A stretch of DNA of 48,694 nucleotides from a virus, in IMG/VR virus record IMGVR_UViG_3300044712_000766, positions 1-48,694 of that record; one strand, 5' to 3'. This document shows positions 45,007 to 48,694 of this stretch, one piece after another. A program made the position numbers and the translations under genes. Position 1 is the stretch's first letter. Each line of letters opens with the position of its first letter. The notes under the pieces are model-generated. The model did not search any database and was not told where the DNA came from. It saw only the letters and a list, made by a program, of their open reading frames with translations.

Positions 45007-45035
45007 TTGCGGATCCGCTCTGCACCCTGTACCAT
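45007..45035 (+). promoter_or_regulatory. Sigma70-type promoter
   Basis: -35 TTGCGG (45007-45012), 17 bases, -10 TACCAT (45030-45035). The same -10 and spacing as the promoters at 41058 and 41537. It drives the rightward cluster of small early genes from 45060 onward. Confidence 0.7.
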
Positions 45036-45059
45036 GAGGGAGCACCACCGCCCCACCCC

Positions 45060-45329
45060 TTGGCACTCTGCATCCCCCTCCCCGACGCGCCCCCGGTCTC
45101 CGACCAGTCGGCCGACCAGTGGCACTTCCGCGACGACAGCGGCCACGAAGACTGGGTGCTCTGCCCCCAGTCCCTCGGTGCCATGCACGCCCGCTACAAG
45201 GCCAGCGCCTGGTACACGGTCCAGCGCTACCCGGCAGCTATCCCCGATGCTGCTGACCTCCGCGACTGGCTTGACCAGACCGACCACCGCCGGCACCCGT
45301 CGCTCAGCGCCGCTGAGCGCAACGCCTGA
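45060..45329 (+). CDS. Small hypothetical protein
   Basis: An 89-residue protein with a likely TTG start (MALCIPLPDAPPVSDQSAD). The start is placed by the promoter's expected transcript start near 45042 and by the CACCACCGCCCCACCCC leader, which matches other early leaders. The centre is Trp/His-rich (QWHFRDDSGHEDW). First gene of the rightmost cluster. Confidence 0.55.
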   Translation: MALCIPLPDAPPVSDQSADQWHFRDDSGHEDWVLCPQSLGAMHARYKASAWYTVQRYPAAIPDAADLRDWLDQTDHRRHPSLSAAERNA

Positions 45330-45351
45330 TCCACCCCGTTTCGCATTCCCA

Positions 45352-45597
45352 ATGACACAGCCTCAAGCCCTGCAAAGCCCGCGCCAAGTGATCGCAGCAC
45401 GAGCGCGGTTCATGGAAGACAACGCCGAAGCGATCTCAGAGACCGCCAAGCGGCTTTATGAGGACCGCTTCAACCTTCAGGGCATTAAGCCCAGCACCAT
45501 CTACGCATGGGCCGAAGACTTGGCCAATGCCGCTAGGAACATGGAGAACCTTGCCCGCCACGCCGAAGGGCGGGAAGGCACGGAGGCAGGGGAATGA
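45352..45597 (+). CDS. Small helical protein
   Basis: An 81-residue protein (MTQPQALQSPRQVIAARAR at the start), nearly all helix and charged. The stop overlaps the next ATG (45594-45597). Function unknown. Confidence 0.65.
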   Translation: MTQPQALQSPRQVIAARARFMEDNAEAISETAKRLYEDRFNLQGIKPSTIYAWAEDLANAARNMENLARHAEGREGTEAGE

Positions 45598-45764
45598 GCA
45601 CCCCTCAGGCCATGTACCTCAGCGCCATCTCTCGCCACGTTGACGACCTAGAGACGCTCGTTGATGGTGACTGCCTTGCTCATGCCCGCCCGCAGGCACT
45701 ATCCAACCTGCTGGCCCGCCTCTCCCGCCTTCAACGCACCATTGAAGCCGCTGCCCGCAAATGA
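45594..45764 (+). CDS. Small helical protein
   Basis: A 56-residue protein (MSTPQAMYLSAISRHVDDL at the start). Two helices with Leu/Arg heptads. Coupled by ATGA on both sides. No family is recognised. Confidence 0.6.
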   Translation: MSTPQAMYLSAISRHVDDLETLVDGDCLAHARPQALSNLLARLSRLQRTIEAAARK

Positions 45765-45937
45765 TCTGGAAACTCACCTATAAGCCCGCCACTGATCGGG
45801 CACACTTCACCGAACCTCACACCATCCGGTGGGTGACTGGCACCGAATGGACGGAGCCGGCCATTGTGGAGGACTTTGAGCGCCGGCACGCTGGCGCCAA
45901 GGTGCTCAGCTTGGAGCCCACGGAGGTGCTGACATGA
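45761..45937 (+). CDS. Small hypothetical protein
   Basis: A 58-residue alpha/beta protein (MIWKLTYKPATDRAHFTEP at the start), with a strand-helix-strand pattern ending AKVLSLEPTEVLT. Coupled by ATGA on both sides. Confidence 0.6.
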   Translation: MIWKLTYKPATDRAHFTEPHTIRWVTGTEWTEPAIVEDFERRHAGAKVLSLEPTEVLT

Positions 45938-46203
45938 CGGCAGCCGCTCCTAGCGGACGCGGCACCCAGCAGCAGCGTGTTTATGACTGGATCTGCGCTC
46001 ATTACAGGCGGTTCGGCCGTGCCCCGACCTATCGGGAGACGGCTCAAGCCCTTGGCATCAAGTACCACAGCACGGTGCAGCACCACATCAAGCGCCTGTG
46101 CGCCAGCGGAAAGCTCCGATGGGCCCCGGATCATAAACGTGCCTTTGAGTTCTTCCACCCTGACGGCACCTGGCACCCCACCCCACCCCCAAAGAACAAA
46201 TGA
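45934..46203 (+). CDS. LexA-type DNA-binding domain protein without peptidase
   Basis: An 89-residue protein. Residues 12-62 match the LexA N-terminal winged helix: QQRVYDWICAHYRRFGRAP, TYRETAQALGIKYHSTVQHH and IKRLCASGKL. The S24 autoproteolysis domain of LexA or CI is absent, so it cannot be inactivated by RecA-stimulated self-cleavage. It may compete for SOS-type or phage operators. ATGA overlaps join it to both neighbours. Confidence 0.78.
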   Translation: MTAAAPSGRGTQQQRVYDWICAHYRRFGRAPTYRETAQALGIKYHSTVQHHIKRLCASGKLRWAPDHKRAFEFFHPDGTWHPTPPPKNK

Positions 46204-46406
46204 AAGTCGCTCTCTATGTTGAAGACGGAGTCACGCAAGTGGTTCTCACGCCTGAAACAGACCTTGAAAAGCAAGCGGTTGAATTGCTTGCACAGCACCC
46301 AGGCAAAGCCCAGTTCTTCCATGGCCACTTTTATGAGTGCATGGGTGGCTGGGTTAAGCAGGGGGTCAACAAAGACAGCCTGATGATCAGGGTGAACAAT
46401 GCCTGA
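46200..46406 (+). CDS. Small phage protein
   Basis: A 68-residue protein (MKVALYVEDGVTQVVLTPE at the start) with alternating strands and an AQFFHGHFYECMGGW motif. GC is clearly lower than in the flanking genes. It overlaps the next gene by eight bases. From memory such short proteins occur in other phage early regions. Confidence 0.65.
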   Translation: MKVALYVEDGVTQVVLTPETDLEKQAVELLAQHPGKAQFFHGHFYECMGGWVKQGVNKDSLMIRVNNA

Positions 46407-46530
46407 CCTTGCTGCCACCTTGCTGGCCCTCGCTACCGGCACCCTCATCGGCTACTCCATCGGCAACCTCCACCGCGTTGCCCGCACCCCGCACCGTCCC
46501 CAACGCACACCCCGCTACCCCTGGCAATGA
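46399..46530 (+). CDS. Small single-pass membrane protein
   Basis: A 43-residue protein (MPDLAATLLALATGTLIGY at the start): one membrane helix (residues 3-22) and a basic Pro-rich tail. The stop overlaps the next ATG. Confidence 0.55.
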   Translation: MPDLAATLLALATGTLIGYSIGNLHRVARTPHRPQRTPRYPWQ

Positions 46531-46700
46531 CCATCCAACCGTTCCCCATCAACCGCACCCAGCGCCCCGTGGCAGCCCCCCAGCGGCGCCCCGGCCCCAG
46601 CGCCTACCACCTTGTCCTCCTGTCGTTGGGCTGCAACGTGCTGACGCTCGTTGTGGTTGCCCACCTGAGCTGGACCCTCCTTCGCCTGGTGCAACGATGA
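46527..46700 (+). CDS. Small single-pass membrane protein
   Basis: A 57-residue protein with a basic Pro-rich N-terminus (MTIQPFPINRTQRPVAAPQ) and a C-terminal membrane helix (residues 28-52, ending HLSWTLLRLVQR). The topology mirrors the preceding peptide, so the two could pair in the membrane. Coupled by ATGA. Confidence 0.55.
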   Translation: MTIQPFPINRTQRPVAAPQRRPGPSAYHLVLLSLGCNVLTLVVVAHLSWTLLRLVQR

Positions 46701-46933
46701 AGCGCGTCACCACCCAGCGGGCCAGCAGCTACACCCTCGCCTGGCACTGGCCCAACAATCCCCGCGACACCCTCGGGGAATCGCACCATCCCACCACCGC
46801 CATCGCGGACATCCTCATGCACGCCGAAACGCTGCTGCGGGATGGCTACGGGGTCACGATCACCCCGCCTGCCACCGCACGCCATAGCCCCCTCACGGTC
46901 GAGGTCGTTGACCTGGAGGTGATCCATGGCTGA
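46697..46933 (+). CDS. Small hypothetical protein
   Basis: A 78-residue protein (MKRVTTQRASSYTLAWHWP at the start) with a helix near residues 35-48 and strand-rich ends (YGVTITPPA, LTVEVVDLEVIH). Overlaps both neighbours. No family is assigned. Confidence 0.6.
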   Translation: MKRVTTQRASSYTLAWHWPNNPRDTLGESHHPTTAIADILMHAETLLRDGYGVTITPPATARHSPLTVEVVDLEVIHG

Positions 46934-47168
46934 GTACGAGTTCCGCGCCAAGGTCCGCCCCGAGCTGCACCCTGCGGCACAGGAGCTGGTGGATGCCTAC
47001 GAATCCGTGCCCGGTGGCAAGACGTATCCGTGTCTGCCCGAGGGGATCGCGGCGGTGCTGGAGCACATCCTTAAAAAGGTGGTGTTTGACCCCAGCAACC
47101 CAGGCTGGGACGACACATCTTTGCTCCTTGAAAAGGTGGCCGCCCTCCTCCGTGGAGAGAAGCCATGA
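46926..47168 (+). CDS. Small hypothetical protein
   Basis: An 80-residue protein (MAEYEFRAKVRPELHPAAQ at the start), mostly helical (ELVDAYES, GIAAVLEHILKKVVF, LLLEKVAALLRGEKP). It overlaps the upstream gene by eight bases and the next by four. Confidence 0.62.
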   Translation: MAEYEFRAKVRPELHPAAQELVDAYESVPGGKTYPCLPEGIAAVLEHILKKVVFDPSNPGWDDTSLLLEKVAALLRGEKP

Positions 47169-47440
47169 CCACCACCGAAGCCCAGCAGCTCGACCTCTGC
47201 GCCCGCGCCATGCGCCGGGCACAGGAGGCCATGGTGCTGGATGATCCCCGCCGGATTGCTGCCCTGCTGGCGGCACGGGATGAGATCGACGCCACGATCA
47301 GGACCCTGCGGTGGCGGCCACGGCCGCACCCTGCGGCGCTCGCGCTACTGACCGTCTGCATCGGCCTGTTCACTGTGGTCGGCATCGAGACCGTGCGGCT
47401 GCTGACTGCCGTGCGGCCGGCGGTGGAGGTGCGGAAGTGA
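47165..47440 (+). CDS. Helical protein with C-terminal membrane segment
   Basis: A 91-residue protein (MTTTEAQQLDLCARAMRRA at the start). A charged helical hairpin (residues 5-50) is followed by a membrane helix (residues 56-82, LALLTVCIGLFTVVGIETV). A tail-anchored protein of unknown role. The GTG of the next gene overlaps its stop. Confidence 0.62.
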   Translation: MTTTEAQQLDLCARAMRRAQEAMVLDDPRRIAALLAARDEIDATIRTLRWRPRPHPAALALLTVCIGLFTVVGIETVRLLTAVRPAVEVRK

Positions 47441-47646
47441 ACAGCAACCCCATGATCATCTGCGAAGCCTGCGGAGAATCCCGCGACTGCTTGCTTCATC
47501 GCCGCGCAGAGTTTCCGCCAGATGCCGCCAAAGCATTCCTGCGGCGTCGTTGCGACAACCCCAAAGGCTCTTGCCGTTTTCGGTATCAGGCGGGATTTGC
47601 CATTGGCGGCCCAGTGACAGGCCAAAGCGCGGAGGCCCAGCGATGA
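47437..47646 (+). CDS. Small putative zinc-finger protein
   Basis: A 69-residue protein with a GTG start (VNSNPMIICEACGESRDCL). Cys pairs in CEACG and in RRRCDNPKGSC suggest a zinc site. Coupled to the flanking genes. Function unknown. Confidence 0.58.
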   Translation: MNSNPMIICEACGESRDCLLHRRAEFPPDAAKAFLRRRCDNPKGSCRFRYQAGFAIGGPVTGQSAEAQR

Positions 47647-47840
47647 CGCCCCTCAGCCCACAGGCGCAGGCGGTGCTGGATTCCATGGACGAATGGGCCA
47701 GCTACGACATCCCAACTGGCCTGATCGCCGCCGCCGCCCTCCGCGCCGTTGTCGCTGAGTGCCCTTACACCGACGATCACGGCAGCCCTTACATCAATGG
47801 AGACGAACTCCTCGCCATCGCCGCCGAGCTGGAGCAGTGA
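47643..47840 (+). CDS. Small acidic protein
   Basis: A 65-residue acidic protein (MTPLSPQAQAVLDSMDEWA at the start), mainly helical. The stop overlaps the next ATG by one base (TGATG at 47838-47842). Confidence 0.6.
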   Translation: MTPLSPQAQAVLDSMDEWASYDIPTGLIAAAALRAVVAECPYTDDHGSPYINGDELLAIAAELEQ

Positions 47841-48244
47841 TGACCCGCCTCCCCACCCTCGTCCTGCTGCTCCTCACCGCCTGCACCCCGCTTCCCGCCC
47901 ATGCCGACGCCTTCCACCAGCAGTTGCCTGCCGACCCCGCCCGCCCCGGCTGGCGTCCCCCCGCCGCAAGGCCCTACCAGCCTGCTGCTGGCGTTGATTA
48001 TGACTTCAATCCTGGTCGGGGTCCTCTGGTTGACGCACATGCAGAGGACGCAATCTGGCTCGTCGGCCCCGGCGCCTGGGGAGCGCCAGCGGGTCCGCTT
48101 CAGGTATCCCCGGGGCCGGTGGTAGCCGCGCCCGGCTGCCGCCCTGCCCCTGCTGCTGTGCCCGGCCCTGCTGGGGTGCTCGCGGTGGCGGGCATGTTCA
48201 CGACCGCACGACAACTTCGACGGAGGATGAAATGTACCCACTGA
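47840..48244 (+). CDS. Putative lipoprotein (spanin-like candidate)
   Basis: A 134-residue protein starting MTRLPTLVLLLLTACTPLP: a signal peptide with a lipobox (LLTAC, Cys 15). The mature part is rich in Pro/Ala/Gly and has no clear domain, and after about residue 60 the frame may be less reliable, because another frame (47901-48125) encodes a plausible membrane protein over the same bases. Small Pro-rich lipoproteins nested with a membrane protein are the Rz1/Rz pattern. Confidence 0.5.
   Translation: MTRLPTLVLLLLTACTPLPAHADAFHQQLPADPARPGWRPPAARPYQPAAGVDYDFNPGRGPLVDAHAEDAIWLVGPGAWGAPAGPLQVSPGPVVAAPGCRPAPAAVPGPAGVLAVAGMFTTARQLRRRMKCTH
47901..48125 (+). CDS. Nested single-pass membrane protein in another frame
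   Basis: 74 codons within the lipoprotein gene, with a membrane helix (LLLALIMTSILVGVLWL, about residues 28-45) and a basic C-terminus (RQRVRFRYPRGRW). A start at ATG 48000 would give a shorter 41-residue form. The coherent helix plus basic end suggests real coding, but the overlap makes one of the two readings uncertain. Confidence 0.35.
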   Translation: MPTPSTSSCLPTPPAPAGVPPPQGPTSLLLALIMTSILVGVLWLTHMQRTQSGSSAPAPGERQRVRFRYPRGRW

Positions 48245-48378
48245 TCCGCAGGCTGCAAAACTCACCGCTCACCAGTTGGTGGTGGCGGTGGTTCTACAAC
48301 GACGAAACCGGCGAGATGCTGATGCTGCCTTGGTATTTCCGCCCTGATTATCCACTTTTGCCGCACCACAAACCATGA
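48232..48378 (+). CDS. Small Trp-rich protein
   Basis: A 48-residue aromatic protein (MYPLIRRLQNSPLTSWWWR at the start). GGAGGATGAA upstream provides one of the better ribosome-binding sites of this region. Coupled to the join-spanning gene by ATGA (48375-48378). Confidence 0.55.
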   Translation: MYPLIRRLQNSPLTSWWWRWFYNDETGEMLMLPWYFRPDYPLLPHHKP

Positions 48379-48694
48379 CCCCCACCCCCGACTTCAACGA
48401 CCTCACGCCGCCGGATGAGCTTGTGCAATCCCTGATGGCATGGGACCGCACCCTGAGTTACACGCTCGCCTACCGAGCCGGCGCCCGCCACGGCTGGGAA
48501 CAGGCCCGCCAGCTCTGGCCCGAGCCCATCACGGATCGTCCGCCGACTGAGGAGGATGGAGACGACATGGAGCAGGTTCAGGTTCTGACTGGTGAGCAGT
48601 GGGCCTGCTGGCATTGGAACCGAGCGACTGAATTTCCCTGGCTCCACACCCCCCGCTGGCAGCCCCGGCAGCCCTCGCTGCAGGAGCAGGCGCT
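48375..48694 (+). CDS. Hypothetical protein, N-terminal part of the gene spanning the contig join
   Basis: It starts MTPTPDFNDLTPPDELVQS and stays open to the window end. Because 48568-48694 repeats 1-127, the frame continues at base 128 and stops at 236, giving about 142 residues. The N-terminal 45 residues are helical (LMAWDRTLSYTLAYRAG, then RHGWEQARQLWP), a pattern frequent in small phage proteins. Function unknown. Confidence 0.8.
   Translation, partial: MTPTPDFNDLTPPDELVQSLMAWDRTLSYTLAYRAGARHGWEQARQLWPEPITDRPPTEEDGDDMEQVQVLTGEQWACWHWNRATEFPWLHTPRWQPRQPSLQEQA
48568..48694. repeat. Terminal direct repeat, right copy (circular contig overlap)
   Basis: Identical to bases 1-127. Removing one copy gives a 48,567 bp circle. 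Confidence 0.95.

Overview
The window is a complete circular phage genome written as a linear contig. Bases 1-127 are repeated exactly at 48568-48694, so the unique circle is 48,567 bp, and one gene runs across the join (48375 to the end, then on to 236). The DNA is GC-rich (about two thirds by eye), genes are tightly packed with many ATGA/TGATG overlaps, and Shine-Dalgarno sites are weak or absent. It carries a full head-tail module with a tape measure and no contractile sheath, so it is a siphovirus. A large serine recombinase and a divergent control region with an operator-like palindrome suggest a temperate phage. A high-GC picocyanobacterium (Synechococcus/Cyanobium type) is my best guess for the host. 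It rests on remembered resemblance of a few small proteins and on the SD-poor starts, and it is an inference.

Layout. 0.2-2.6 kb (+): small early/accessory genes, including a DUF551-like protein, a DUF1367-like protein and an HNH-type protein. 2.6-4.2 kb (-): lysis cassette with a two-domain endolysin. 4.3-7.2 kb (+): small and large terminase plus small genes, closed by a terminator at 7232-7259. 7.35-16.15 kb (+): portal, scaffold, major capsid, decoration-like protein, MuF-like protein, adaptor, and a sigma-like protein. 16.15-18.6 kb: a strand-switching stretch with five minus-strand genes around the tail tube gene. 18.65-33.5 kb (+): tape measure, distal tail, hub/fibre, a frameshifted chaperone-like pair, adhesins and a holin-like protein. 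33.6-34.9 kb (+): serine integrase. 34.8-37.36 kb (-): replication operon with a lambda O-like initiator that contains an iteron array. 37.6-41.0 kb (+): putative regulator, Rad52-type annealase, SSB and a PD-(D/E)XK nuclease. 41.0-48.7 kb: early small genes with repeated sigma70-type promoters, a LexA-type DNA-binding protein and many tiny overlapping ORFs.

How it works together. Integration would use the serine recombinase. Replication would start at iterons inside the initiator gene, and recombination would use the annealase, SSB and nuclease. Late expression may involve the sigma-like protein encoded among the head genes, which has region 2 and part of region 3 but no visible region 4. 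A short element, GGCAA(C/G)CTA(A/G)GGC, stands directly upstream of at least a dozen late genes on both strands and is not seen before early genes. Two separate gene pairs carry the lambda-type slippery heptamer GGGAAAG, exactly in the phase needed for -1 frameshifting into a long downstream frame that lacks its own start: one in the head region (9815) and one in the tail region (26782). These two sites, the late-gene element with the truncated sigma, and the intragenic origin are the most rewarding items to follow up.
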